64,000 nucleotides of DNA from Xestospongia muta (lineage: Eukaryota; Porifera; Demospongiae; Haplosclerida; Petrosiidae). Where the stretch lies: contig OY848923.1 of assembly GCA_963693285.1 (NCBI GenBank), forward strand, positions 1,093,026 through 1,157,025. The letters are read 5' to 3'. The number at the start of each line of letters is the position of its first letter. Position 1 is the first letter of the stretch. The translations under genes and the position numbers were made by a program. The notes under the pieces were generated by a model. It ran no database searches. It worked only from the letters and a program-made list of their open reading frames with translations, and was not told the DNA's origin. Shown in pieces: positions 24,211 to 36,654 of this stretch.

Positions 24211-25159
24211 ATGGAACCTTATACCATGTCTTTCTTACCTGTATTTGGTGTAGAAGTGAGAGGTATCGACTTAAAACAGTCTATACCACCCGAGGTCGTG
24301 CTCAAAATCAAAGAGGACGTCACTCATCATCGTTTGATGGTGTTCAGAGATCAGGGACTCATTAATGGAGAACGACAAGTTGAAATCAGTCAGTGGTTTG
24401 GAGAACTTGACAGTGTATTTTATAAACACCCAAAATCTCCTCATCCTGATGTCTTTCGTGTCTCTAATAACCCAGAAGAAGGCTGTATAGGTGTGGGGAG
24501 GACTGGATGGCATATTGATGGAACTTTTCGTGAGTGTCCTTACAGTCATTCGCTCTATCATATTCACTCTGTGCCTAAAGAAGGAGATACAGGTAATGAA
24601 TCAGTTCATTACTGAATAGAAACTTTACTTTTAACTGAACTGGCAATCCAAATGTTGCGATCCATTAATGAGGCAAGGCTGATTAGTCACTGATGACAAA
24701 CTTGACCCTCAATATCTCACGTAGTCATCACAATAAATGAAAGATTTCTTACATATTGTATTTTATTCTAGCCTTTACTCCACTCAATGAAGTCATTGAA
24801 TCACTGACAAAAGAGCAGCGATCTCGCTGGGACAGGCTATATATGTTAAGTGACAAGAGAGAACAGTATATACACCCTCTAATATGGCCACACCCACTAA
24901 CAGGCATGGATGTAAGTCTCCACAGAGATAGTTCAACATTAGAATTATACTATGTCTTTTTTACTGTAATATACAGACATTGTGTTTTCATTTGGGTATG
25001 ACAGAGAGCTATATTTGGGACTATGGACTTCCTGGTAGTAGATTAGCTACTAATGAAGAATGTGAACAAATCAAGCAAGAAATTCATAATCAAATAACAC
25101 AAGAGAGATCGCATGGCATCTACTCACATAAGGTAAGTAAATAATTAGCCTGCAATATT

Positions 25160-25215
<56 letters not shown>

Positions 25216-25420
25216 CCTCCCTCCCTCCCTCCCTCCCTCCCTCTCCCTCTCCTTCTCCTTCTAGTGGCAACCAGGAGACTTTATCATTTCAGATAATTTA
25301 GCTATTGGTCATGAAGCCTCTCCACAAACACAGCTACCAGTGGATACTGTGGGTCTTAGAGTTATGCATAGAACTACTGTCAAAGGAATACATAGACCTA
25401 AGAAAAATGTTGTGTCATGA
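24211..25420 (+). CDS. TauD/TfdA-family Fe(II)/2-oxoglutarate dioxygenase
   Basis: Four exons, 24211-24592, 24772-24911, 24977-25132 and 25265-25420, with GT-AG introns, join in frame to 277 aa. The family couples oxidation of a small substrate to decarboxylation of 2-oxoglutarate using a 2-His-1-carboxylate iron site. The proximal H-x-D is in GWHIDGTF (around residue 95). The segment VPKEGDTAFTPLNEV matches the family's 'GGDTxF' strand. The distal His is in DNLAIGHEAS, followed by the 2-oxoglutarate-binding Arg region in LRVMHRTTVKG. The start MEPYTMSFLPVFGVEVRGID fits the usual N-terminal strand ('GAEVxGIDL'), so the length is normal. No signal peptide is seen, so it is probably cytosolic. 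The substrate cannot be told from sequence. Its stop lies 121 bp from the stop of the convergent SHOC1-like gene. Confidence 0.85.
25161..25264 (+). repeat. Polypyrimidine microsatellite against a 3' splice site
   Basis: The last ~100 nt of dioxygenase intron 3 is a (CT)n run followed by (CCCT)n, ending CTTCTCCTTCTAG immediately before exon 4. The microsatellite therefore serves as the polypyrimidine tract. Confidence 0.9.
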
Positions 25421-25541
25421 AAAAGATGTTGTTTGCCATCTACAGCATAAATTTGAGCCTATTCCAATATTTATTTTATTTCATGTCCAAATTTAAGTTG
25501 CTTTTACATATTAAGTCTTGTTTAATATGATGTTACAATCA

Positions 25542-28500
25542 TTAATTTAATACCAGTTTTGTCTGGCCATCATTGCGTCCTGGTATCCTTTGACAACTAA
25601 GTCGTCTTGCTTTATGTGGAGGTGGAAAATCCAAGGAGTTAAAGAAGGAAGGAGAAGAGTTATAAAATGATGAATGATGAACTATTAACATGACGCTAAT
25701 AATGGAAGGTCTTAACATTTATTTTCTTACCTGTATATGTTTCAGAGGATGGAGAGAAATGACTTGTAGGAACTTGATGATCATTTCCTCCAAGTAGTGA
25801 AGTCTGATATGAAACAAAGTTAATAAGTTATTATGTATTGTGCTTACTCTCATAGCTGTTCCATAATGTATATGTGATGGTAAACTGGGAATAGTAGATG
25901 GTGAATGTAGAAAGGTTCCTTCTTTAAGATAAGAGTATTTTTTATTGGAACTTATATTTACTGGTTGGGTATTGGTAGTTTCTAGAACATGTGGAGTGTT
26001 AGTGAGCTGTGATGATCTTTTTAACAATGGTCTATCATTTGTTTGAAGAGGAGTGGTATTAATAGCTGACTCAAAGCCAAGATCGAGTGCTTTCATTGGC
26101 TTTCTTTGCAGCAAAGATGTATTAGGGTTTGCTATAGGAACCAAGTTCAAATTATTATTTCTGGCAGTAGATTCAGTAGTAAAGAGAGATGGCAATGAAG
26201 TCATATTTCCACACGATCTACCACTCAGTACAAATGACTCATCACCAGAAACAATGTCAGTAGCTTCATCAGAAGTTGTTTCACATGGCAGCTGTATGGT
26301 GAAGTCTTTAATATTTTTAAATAGATCATGACTATTCCCTGGCAAGAAGGGAGGCATATGTGTTTCTACATTTTCAGAAGTAGAGCCAGTATTATGGTCA
26401 GTGATAATACTTCCAGTAGACTCTGTAGTACATACTCCACCAAACAAACCAGGCATAGAGTTGTGTGTACTATTAGCTGTATTAAAGAGTGATCCTGGTA
26501 TGAAACTCTCAGTGTGACCAGTACTGACAGTTTCATCAGTTATCACTCCAGTGTCACCAGATGAGATAGAGTTATGTAATGGCAGACAACTCATGTTTAA
26601 CTTTGAGTGGGTAGAAGGCCTAGGGAAAGTGTCCGAGGGACTCAGATTGGTCTGAGGTTCTAATACAGTACAGTTAAGTCCAATATCTAGAGTACAGAGA
26701 CGGTAGAACATCTAGAGGAAGAAAGTATAAAACAACTCTTAGCTTTTCTAACCTGAAGAGATCTCCTTGGTAGAGAAGGAAAAGTTCTTTGAAGGTCTTC
26801 TAATGACATACCCAATAATTGTCTTATAGTGTGATTTCTCAACATCATCTGTGCACTTAAAATAAAATTCCAATTACAGTAAAAATTAATTGATGCCTTG
26901 ATGTTACATACCTCAGTGTGTTTATACAAGAGAATGAAAGTAGAAACAACTCATGCTATGAAAAGTATCAATATTATACACATAATTATAACTGGATATA
27001 AAAAAAACAATACTACCTTTGATACATCTTCCTTCAACCACTCTCTATTGCTCCACTCCATCTATTTATAGTAAACATATGACATCATTGATTGATTCTA
27101 TAAATAGTACTCATTTACTGGTGATTGGTGACATCGCCAATCAGCTAATCTTCTCACTAACACTCCAATTTCATCTAGACTAAATGCATAGACCACTTTA
27201 ACATTATAACAATTCGTTTTAGAATAGTGGGCAAGAGAGGCTTGGAGACAAGCTAGATTAACTGGAATGTTTCCACCGAAATGATATCTAAAAATAAGAG
27301 AGAACAAGAAAGGCAAAATGTATATTATAGTGTTGTAGTCAACATACATTGAGTTGTCTGTTGAGTGTAGGATCAAGTAGCAGTGATCATACTGTGTGGA
27401 TAATGCTGAGACAGTGTTTACTAGCAGCCGAAGACCACTGTCAGTGGAGAGAGATTGTAATGAGTGTAATAACACTGCTGTAGAGGAGTCCAGTATGATA
27501 TCAGAATAAAAAAACTAACAAAGAAAGAAATAGCACAATATTGTGTAATCTATTGATACCTTCTTCTTGGTTTTATTGTTTATAGTGTGGTAGTCTCGTT
27601 CAATAATAACAAAGTTATATCTATAGATATAATAATATTGAGTTCTATAACAAGGAACAAATTGCAAGAGTGTCTTTTTACTTTGTTTCTAAGAGTCTCA
27701 ATAGTTGTGCATTTGAAGTGACTGTTTCTGAACATAATATAATATATAGACTATTGGACAGATCTATACAGAAAGTACAAATAAGTCACACTAGATAATA
27801 ATTATGTTTGGTATATATTTACCATTCTCTGATTGTAGTGAGTTGGTTATTTCACTAACACTATGTAGAATACAATGTTCTTTTAGTCCAGTAGTACTCA
27901 ATATATCAACAGGGAATATGGACTCTTTAGTAGGCTCATATTCAATGAGAAGTATAACTTGATCCCAGGGAAAACTTGCAGAAAGAGAGGAGCGAGGAAT
28001 AACTAGACAATTATAACATTGGAATCTAAAAAAGAGGAGCAAAGATTATCAATAACACTTAGTACTAGTAGAATTCTGTGAGCATCTCAGTGTAAATTAT
28101 AATATCATTGCACCTCTGTTCAAGTGCTTGTAGATATAATGACTGTTGTCCTTCTGCAACATTGAATGTAAACACACTAGATTGAAGGCCTGTCATGAAA
28201 CCAATACAATATAGCATTCTCTTTATTGTCCTACATACTTGGTACTGTGTTAAGATAGTCCAGTAGCTCTCCTGAAAGTGAAGAAAACTCTCTATTTAGC
28301 ACAACTACAGCCTGTAGATAAAATGGATGTAACTCTATCCCTATAAATCTTGTAATGGTAATCACATACCTTTTTGTCTTGTAGTTGATGTCTCCAATGA
28401 CTTACTCTTCTCACAACCTCATACATTTTAGGATGACCATACTGACTATAACAACTAGCTGAATATTGTAGGATCCTCTTCACAGAAGCCAATGATTGGT

Positions 28501-31500
28501 CTGTATACAACTATATTATTAACCCCTTGCAATACTAACTGACCATTTGATAAAACCCTTACATATTTTTGGCATAATACTGACAACATATCTAATAAAT
28601 TAATATATAATATAGTAGAACTATAGACAGGGTCTATGTACTTACTCGAGGCAGCAGAGAGACTGCAATTTTGAAGTACTTCAGCAACACTTCCAATGAC
28701 ATAGAGAGATACAGCAATCTGGTAAATGCTTTCATTGCCTAATGCAAAAACAGTATACAAATATAAAACTCTCAATATACAGAGACAACATTACTATTCT
28801 CTTGTGACTGCTGCCATGTTCTCTCTTCTTGTTTCATGAAGAACTTGAGTGAGTCCAAAGGAACATCACACAGACTTTTAATGGATAGATTAAGTCCATG
28901 TTGTCTTAGAGTAGGCAGTAGTGGGTTAGCTATCGAGTTAAGTTGATCTAGAATACTTCTGTAATTTCCTTTATTATTAAACAAGAATAAAAGTGATAAT
29001 TAAATCATTATTTTCACCTGTAAGAGGTACTTCCACTTTAACTGGTTCAACCTGTTTTTCTGGTTCAACCAGTTTGTCAGCTTCAACCAAAATAAGGTCA
29101 TCATCATTCAAATCCACTTTTGAAGATACAATATCCTTTTCTATAATATGTTGATAAAGTAACTTAAAGTGACACATATATTATATATTAACCTCTACCA
29201 TCTTGTCTGTTTACTGGACTAGCACTTATAGTATGAGTGTGTCTAGTTTTATCATTTGTTGCTGTTCTTAACATTAGAAAAGTTTCTAAGCCAGGCATAC
29301 CACTATCTGATGTGAAGTTTGGAGAGAAGAGTTTCTTTAAAGATGAAGAACAAGGAAGTTGAAGAGAGGAATTTGTGCGAGTGTGATTTGTGATTGTCAT
29401 TTGTTCATTACAATGTCTTTGATGATAGTATTGGACAGTTCTTGTAATATTAGCAGTATCTAATGAAGGATCTGTACCTTCCACTGTAATCAAAAAAAAT
29501 AACTTCACACAAATTCTATTCTATTCTTCACTTACTCCAAACACATACATCTACTTCAATTGCAAACATCTCTTTGACTTCTTTTAAGGTCCCTGCTCTC
29601 ATAATATCTTTCTCCTTCACTAAACTCACAAGATTACACTGAGCTTGCACTATAGAATTATGTGAGTATGCAACAGGATCCCATGGTAGACTTAACTCTT
29701 GACTAGAGAGTGAGAGAACAGAGATAAACTACAAAGATCTTAGGTTGCTCACTCTCCACCAATGATCTCCATTTTAGGTTGAATAATTTCCCTGACTTCA
29801 TGAACCAGACATTGTTTTAATATTAATTTGTCTAGTGACTTGTCCTCCATATCAGGATCTGTAAAGTTAGCTCACCAATATAAAGATACAAAGACACGTT
29901 ATATATATACTATATATGTATGGTAGCTATTACTGGAGGTTGTGTGCAAATTTCAATGAGGATATTGGTACTTACAAGGCAGTATGAGTGAGGCTATGTT
30001 GTCAAAAAGCCTATCCTGTTTCTGTAAGTTGTTAAAGAGTTGTTTCTCTTGTGATGGAGTCAGCAATACTAACCTAATAATATGATAAGGAGTGTAGGCA
30101 TTGGTCCAATTATTCATTGCATATTATATATGTATTCACAAATTATACACTTTAATTTATACATGCTACTGCAGTTTGTGGTCATGTAGAAAATTATTTG
30201 TAAAGTAAAAAAGGGAGAGCATTTAAAAAATGTATCAGTAATTTATGAATTATATAAATTCACAAAATGAGTGCATAAAATAGATGGACATGCATAAAAG
30301 AAATAAATGATAGAAATGATATAGCAACCTTTCATTCTCTGGTGACAAAGGAAAGAGATCAAGACAATTTAGTAAAGACAGAAAGCAGGTGTTGGCTGTA
30401 TAAGGTGTTTCCAGCTCACTGAGACAAGGTGATTCCAATAACATAGCCCCAATCCCAGAATCTTCCATTCCTATACCTACAGAAATAGAAACATACATGT
30501 ACTGATACATGCAATAAAGTCAAATACATACCTGTGTTATTGATTTCATAAAATGGTGCTTGATTTTTTGCTTCATTGATTACTTGAGAACTGACTTCTG
30601 GTTGTGAAAGATGTGTTGGGTGATCACTTGAACCCAATATACTCCCTTCGTTATCTTCTAACGAATCAATTTCTTCCTCTAACTTGAGAGTATTACAGAC
30701 ATCAGATATAAGAGGGAGAGAAGGAGAGAGAATTGTCATTGTGAGAGGAGATTCCAACTGCCCGTCTCTTTCCTTGTCGTTAAAAGTAAGCAATTCATGT
30801 GTAAAAATCTCCTTGTGGGTGGAGATTAGGATCTTAGTTGAAGGGGAAGACGTTAGACATAAGTCACGCCTATGAAAACATATTACTGAGCATGTAATAT
30901 TGTATTCCTACATTGCTAATTTCTCATAGGTGTATGGTTCACCCTCCTGGTCTAGGAATGGGTCTTGAACTAGTTTGGGTTTCAGTCTTCCCACTAATGC
31001 TTGTATTGTAGGTAAGACTTGAAGAAGAGATGGAATATGTGCATGACATTCTGGTAGTTCTAACAGATCCAATGCTAATCCTAAAGATATAGCAATTAGA
31101 CTTGTACATGTACATATTATATTACCACCAGTAATATCAGGATACCAGAGATGTACTATTTCATATGGAAAATCTTCTCTTCTTCCAATTCTGTTGTATT
31201 TTCTGTCAATGGCTATGTCAAACTCATCAGAGAATATGTCAATGTCTGAATCGATGTCGCTATAAATAGTAGATTATTTATTGTTTGTCTATTATTCATT
31301 TGTTTCTCTATCCATACATCTGTTTTCTGTCTATATATATATGTATGTCATCCATGCATCCATCTATCCATCCATCTGTCCATCCATTTGTTCTATGTCC
31401 ATCCATCCACTACCTTGCTTCTTCTATGATTTCATAATCTTCTAATTGATAATATCGTCCTGACGATACAAAACTGACCAGTCTATTCACTTCTACCCTA

Positions 31501-31886
31501 TCATCACCTAAATCGTCTTGGACACACCCATAATTGATCACATGACTGAAGGATGTGTATTCCTCCAAAGTTAAAGTATCTGAAAACAGATTTACATACA
31601 CACAACATGCATAAATACCTAGTTGCCATGGAAACAGGTATTGTTGACTAGGAGGATCTCCTTTGTGTACATAAGCATCAACATATTCAATGTGTCCTGG
31701 AAATGGTAACAAAGTTCGATCCAATAGGGCCCGACGCTGCTGGAGGGCCTGATAATATTGAAGGTGAAAGAAAGATATAGCTTGTGAAATAGTAAAAATA
31801 AAATATTAAATTACAAACAAATATTTAGAAATGGTACGCTATTCACTCACCAATGACACATAGTTAAGAGCTAAATACTTGGGCAT
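25542..31886 (-). CDS. SHOC1/Zip2-like meiotic crossover protein (XPF-related)
   Basis: A gene of roughly two dozen exons. The first exons are clear: 31851-31886 (MPKYLALNYVSL), 31619-31748 (ALQQRRALLDRTLLPFPGHI), 31414-31579 (LTLEEYTSFSHVINYG) and about 31133-31259. Central exons include FPWDQVILLIEYEPTK near 27960 and VVYAFSLDEIGVLVRRLADW near 27150, compatible with a degenerate XPF-type nuclease fold followed by its helical region. The C-terminal third (25885-26705) is low-complexity Ser/Thr-rich sequence. The last exon (25542-25682) ends RRLSCQRIPGRNDGQTKLVL then N and a stop; the basic 'PGxxxGQTKL' tail is what made me choose SHOC1. Known SHOC1/Zip2 proteins, with SPO16, bind branched DNA to promote class I meiotic crossovers. 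The family call rests on layout and motif resemblance, not alignment. One continuous gene is inferred from consistent frame, dense spacing and the single clear stop. Confidence 0.5.
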
Positions 31887-32182
31887 TTTCTAAGGTAGAA
31901 TCAAAAACCAGAAAAGGTTTATTTTAATCTTTAACAAACGTAGCTATAATAAATTAAATATTAATTAGCAGCTGCACTACTAAATTAACAATTATTTATT
32001 CATTGATAATAAAAATTAATTGTGCTCACGTCGTAGACGTGGTGATCATATGGTTCACCTTAGCTATAAATATTAATAATGTAGAGTTCTTTTTGTTAAT
32101 GCCAACTCTCAAACCTCCCACAAAAGTCACTACTGACTAAACTATTAGTACAACGTCTATAGAAGCATTGCACAGGAAACCT
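31887..32182. promoter_or_regulatory. Divergent intergenic promoter region
   Basis: Only 296 bp separate the start codons of the SHOC1-like gene (minus) and UGCG copy A (plus). The block GTAGACGTGGTGAT near 32033-32048 resembles GTAGGCGTGGTAAT at 36564-36577 upstream of UGCG copy B, suggesting that a promoter element was carried in the duplication. No TATA box is evident. Confidence 0.45.
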
Positions 32183-34782
32183 ATGGAGCTGTTTTGGTTG
32201 CTAAGTCAAACTGCTTTTCTACTTGCTAACATTGTCCTTGTGTACTACTGTTTGTACATGAGTGTCCATCTATTGGCTATTACTTATGGGTGAGTTTTAA
32301 CTCTATATTATATTTATATTGTTTATAAAAAGAGCATTAAGTTTAAGTACATTCAGCATGATTAGACCAAGTTATATCTGTTGCATTATTGCACGATAGC
32401 TTTCTCAAACTTCATTCCTGGAAGTCTCAATGTTATGATCATGTCAAATTGGAAAGTTGGCCTGGAGTCTCCTTAATAAAGGTGTGTGAACATGCTTAAA
32501 CATCTTGATAATTCTATTAAAGTATGTAATAGAATTATCAAGAATTAATATCTTATTGTTATATAAAGAGGACAATGCAATTTAATTTTTTGATTTTTCA
32601 TTTTAGCCAATTATTGGCAGTGGCCCTAACCTCAAAGAAAATTTAGAGAGTTTTTTCAAAATTAATTACCCCAAGGTAACTATTATATAATTTTTTCTAT
32701 TTGTGGCAAGTAAATGTTTAGATTACTGTATATCACATAGTTATTTTAATACGTTTTGCTTATGTTTTTTTTTGCAATTTTTTTGCTCATCACTTGCTAT
32801 CCATGTTAACACACTGGTATTATGACATTTTGTAATAATATACAATTACACACATTTAGTTACATCACTCAATCTAATCTGGACACATCTGTATAAACAC
32901 TTACTTGTTGCTGCTTAATTAATTGCAATAATTACTGTCAAATTATTATAATTATAGTATTAATTGTCCTCTTTAATTATTTGACTACAGTATAAAATAA
33001 TATACAATTATACACATTTAGTTACATCACTCAATCTAATCTGGACACATCTGTATAAACACTTACTTGTTGCTGCTTAATTGCATTAATTACTGTCAAA
33101 TTATATAGTATTAATTGTCCTCTTTAATTATTTGACTACAGTATGAAATATTGATATGTATAGCTGAACATGAGTCAAGTCAACCACCTAGTTTATCAAT
33201 TATTGAGGAACTAAGGGTTCTTTATCCTCATGTCTACGTCAAGGTGTTCATGGGTGAGAATGAAATTACGAAATCTGTTGATATGACATCTTATCAAATT
33301 TAGTTCCATTATCTTTATCAATTTTTATTCCTTCCATTAGGTGCTAATTCTATAGGAGTTAATCCTAAAATCAATAATATATTTAATGCATATCACTCTG
33401 CAGAATACAATCTACTATGGATTTCAGACGCTAACATACTAAGTAAAGGGAGTTAAGTATATTCATAAACTCTGTATAATAACATTTATGATTCCTGACA
33501 TGGATGAGATCACCCCACTTTTCTGTAATGGTTTATATCTTGTACAGAATCCAAGATAATGTGTTTAGTGTGTAGTGGGTTGCATTATTATGGCTGCTAA
33601 TAACAATAATATAGAAGAATTATTAATTAATAACGCTAATATTATTAGCGTTAACAAGACCTACTTTGTATTCTGTAATACTAGTGACATATCATTGTTG
33701 TTGTTGTTTTAATAGCACAACCTGACAACTTAAAAGAGATGGTGAACAGAGCTAATGATCCTGCAATTGCACTTGTACATCAGGTAAGTAAGACAGCTGG
33801 AAGGAACCAATAATATATGTTGTCTTTTGTATAGATTCCTTATATAGCATCAGTTGATAGTTTTGCTGGTCATGTCAATAAGGTAATGTTGGCTCCTTCT
33901 GTATATCTATTGTCCATTTATTGATCCATCTATACATCTATCCTTCTTTTTGTTCCATCTTTAGGTCTATTTTGGCACACATCACTCCCGGTTATATATA
34001 TGTGCTAATCTGATTGGTCCAGGCTGTGGTACCGGTATGTCATGGTTAATAAAGAAATCTGCTGTTGATAATGAAGGAGGTTTAAAAGTTTTCTCTGAAT
34101 ACTTAGCAGAAGATTTCTTCATTGTCAAAGCACTTCGGACCAGGTAGAGTTGTTACTGCATAAAAGATTTGCACATTATGTATGTAACTACAGTGGATGG
34201 AAGTTTGCACTAAGTTCTATACCAGTGCTTCAAAACTCTGGTTCCTATTCTTTGTCAGGATTTCAAGCTCGTCTTATCAGGTATAACATTATTACATCCA
34301 CACAACTGTTGGTTTTTCATTCATTATCCATCTCTTCTCTTCAAAGATGGGGTCGTCTCAGAGTTTCTATGATAACACTCCCTGCTTTACTTGAACCATT
34401 TACAGAGTGTTTATTGTTAGGAGTAATAGTTAGTTTATCAGCCCATTATATCATGGGATGGAATAAACTGATTATTTTACTATGTCACTGTCTCAACTGG
34501 TTTATAAGTGACATGATACTTTTACACTTAGTAGAGGTATATGTTATAAAATTGAAGTGTTTGATCATGTACTGTATTATTCATCAACTTTTATTGCATT
34601 GATGCTACATAAATTTATAGAATGGTCAAATTTGTCCACTGTGGAAACTATTACTGGTGTGGCTATTTTGTGAGATATGGACCATCCCACTCTACATAGC
34701 TAGTACTTGGAGTAGAGAGGTTACTTGGAGAGGAGTTCGATATAGATTAAAGCTAGGAGGACAAGCAACAAAAATTGACTAG
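32183..34782 (+). CDS. UGCG: Ceramide glucosyltransferase, copy A
   Basis: A GT21-family enzyme that transfers glucose from UDP-glucose to ceramide on the cytosolic face of the Golgi, the first step of glucosylceramide and ganglioside synthesis. Eleven exons, about 400 aa (the human enzyme is 394 aa). The N-terminal signal anchor is ANIVLVYYCLYMSVHLLAI. Then come WPGVSLIKPIIG, ICIAEHESSQ (first acidic motif), VNPKINNIF, LLWISDANIL (second Asp), TGMSWLIKKSAVDNEGG, YLAEDFF (catalytic Asp), and FQARLIRW, the (Q/R)xxRW motif. A hydrophobic C-terminal region follows (LLGVIVSLSAHYIMGW) and the end TWRGVRYRLKLGGQA. The start at 32183 is the first ATG after an in-frame TAA; related codons without an ATG precede it, so it lacks about 27 residues found in copy B. 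The order of exons and intron positions is the same as in copy B. Confidence 0.9.
32836..33143 (+). repeat. Tandem duplication of an intron end including its splice acceptor
   Basis: Within UGCG copy A, about 150 bp (ACACATTTAGTTACATCACT onwards) occurs twice, at about 32846-32992 and 33013-33140. Both copies end TTTGACTACAG. After the first copy the sequence is TATAAAATAATA, not coding; after the second it is TATGAAATATTG, the true exon (YEILICIAE). The first acceptor is a decoy. Copy B has a single acceptor at 37380. Confidence 0.85.
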
Positions 34783-36344
34783 CTGCTAAAGAAACTACAT
34801 TAACCAAACATTCCTTTTAAAATGTTTTATTTGTTGATTAACTTTTCAAAATCGTATTAGCATGCCTGAAAGATTTTTGCATTAATAAAAGCTACTCTAC
34901 CATTTGATATGTATGCATGTTGTACATGAGGTGAAGGCATGTTACCATGTGAATAAGTATATTCATACATGAAAGTTGCACATGCACATCAATGGAATGC
35001 ATGACACTGTATGCTCCATTGGCTAATGAGATGATGAGTTTGTAATATACAAGTATGTTGAAGTCAGCATCATCCAGTTGTTGTTTAGTTAATGGGTGGC
35101 CAAATGTATTTTTGGCTCTGAAGTTGACGTTAGTAGCAATATTGTGGTTATTGGCACCTGTGAGATCCCAACAGACCCTTTACAACCAAAAAAAATGGAG
35201 TACTTGATTGAAGTGGCGAAATCTTGATGTATTTCTCATTAATGACAGAGGATGACCCTCTATTACTGATACAAATGATCTTAGAAAATTGAAAGAAAAA
35301 ACAGGAAGGTAGTTGTGTCTAGAATTATAGACACCTTTAAACAATACTAAGTTACTACAATACAAGGTGAGGATTGCCATGTTATTTTTCTACTTTTGTA
35401 TTGTTACCTAAATCATATTAAACACAACCTTTTGACTATCAAACATAGACTACACTAAATGTATATACAACACACAACGTGTGTAATTTGGTGTTCCTGA
35501 TCCCTTATCTCTAACAATAAGTAAACCTAGGGCTGCCAACACCAAATTAACAATCATGTATCATGTAGTAGTCTCATGTCAGTGTCCAGATATACTTTCC
35601 TATACATCTGACCATGGCAGACTAATCATGAACATGCACATACCTAGAAACTGAGTCTCCATTTGGTTACAGAATTTAGGCAAAAAGGGTATTTACAAAG
35701 ACCAGGTGATATTAAATGTTGCCAAAAATGAGTTAAAAGGTTTTACATATTTCTGCATATTATTAATAATTACTAAATGCAATTTTACAATCTATAATAT
35801 TCCTACCCAAAGCAAACTATACCAAAAATTTTATTCCTAAGTTTTCATTCCTATAATTTGAAATTATTGCTCGTTGGTTTTTTATGAAGCCCAATAACAA
35901 AGCTGCTATTAGCTCTAGCTATAATGTATCAATATACATTGTTTTGCCATCTAATATCTGGAGTGTTTCAATGTTAAATATATGTCTTATATTTTAGTGA
36001 AATTAAAGGCGGATGAGTTGAAGCAGATCTAATTTGATTGAAGTTGCTATACATAAATTAACTAGCTTTCATTATGGTAAATATTTAAGCTTTAAATCAA
36101 CAAAGTGTTTGTCAAGTTACTTACAGAGGAGAAAAGACAATAACTAATACAGAGCTTGAGTACTCCTAGCTTTTAAAAATGTCCTACAATACGATTTGAT
36201 GTTTTTGTTAATAATGAAATTACTACTTCTTTTAGTTTTTGCTTAAAATTTAACAAAAAGTATTTCTCTGAGCTAAAAATAAATAAACTAAAAGAAATTT
36301 TTGAGACACTACTAAAATTAAAGCTATTTTTTTCATATTAAATA
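34783..36344. other. Intergenic region between the two UGCG genes
   Basis: AT-rich sequence with no convincing gene. It contains a short kinase-like relic (35312-35375, listed separately). The remaining open readings are short and without splice context. Confidence 0.5.
35312..35375 (+). pseudogene. Relic of a kinase activation segment
   Basis: GTGTCTAGAATTATAGACAC and the following CTTTAAACAA, then TTACTACA, match the functional kinases at 40040-40090 (GTATCTAGAATGATAGACAC, then CTTTAAACAG and CTTACTACAG), which encode GVSRMIDTFKQ. Frame is lost (an in-frame stop within the block). It is the only trace of the kinase family upstream of the cluster. Confidence 0.65.
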
Positions 36345-36492
36345 GGCAGTGTCTACAGGTCCGGTAAAAAAGCCATACTTTAATGTGAAATTAATACTAT
36401 ACCCTGGACCCTACACCCTAAACACTAGACCCTAAATGTATTAATTTCACATTAAAGTATGGCTTTTTTCTACCGGACCTGTAGACACTTCG
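36345..36492. repeat. MITE with long terminal inverted repeats and 9-bp target duplication
   Basis: About 148 bp. The left end AGTGTCTACAGGTCCGGTA continues through AAGCCATACTTTAATGTG; the right end is its reverse complement (CACATTAAAGTATGGC ... TACCGGACCTGTAGACACT). Arms are about 48 bp, around a core with CCCTACACCCTAAACACTAG. TATTAAATA flanks it at 36336-36344 and 36493-36501, a 9-bp target-site duplication. This points to a non-autonomous DNA transposon, perhaps MULE-like. It sits in the UGCG copy B upstream region. Confidence 0.8.
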
Positions 36493-36654
36493 TATTAAAT
36501 AACGCTATAGTAGCGACTTAATTATTAATTATTATTCATTGTAATTAATCAATTACACGTGTTGTAGGCGTGGTAATTGCTACGCCTATTCATAATCATA
36601 AAGATAAATTATAACAGAGTATATAGTTTCTATTATTTATGTATTTGTAGAGAA

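Noticed and set aside
24211..25420. Bacterial contamination as the source of the dioxygenase
   Set aside because: Three GT-AG introns with matching phases and base composition like the neighbours show a resident eukaryotic gene.
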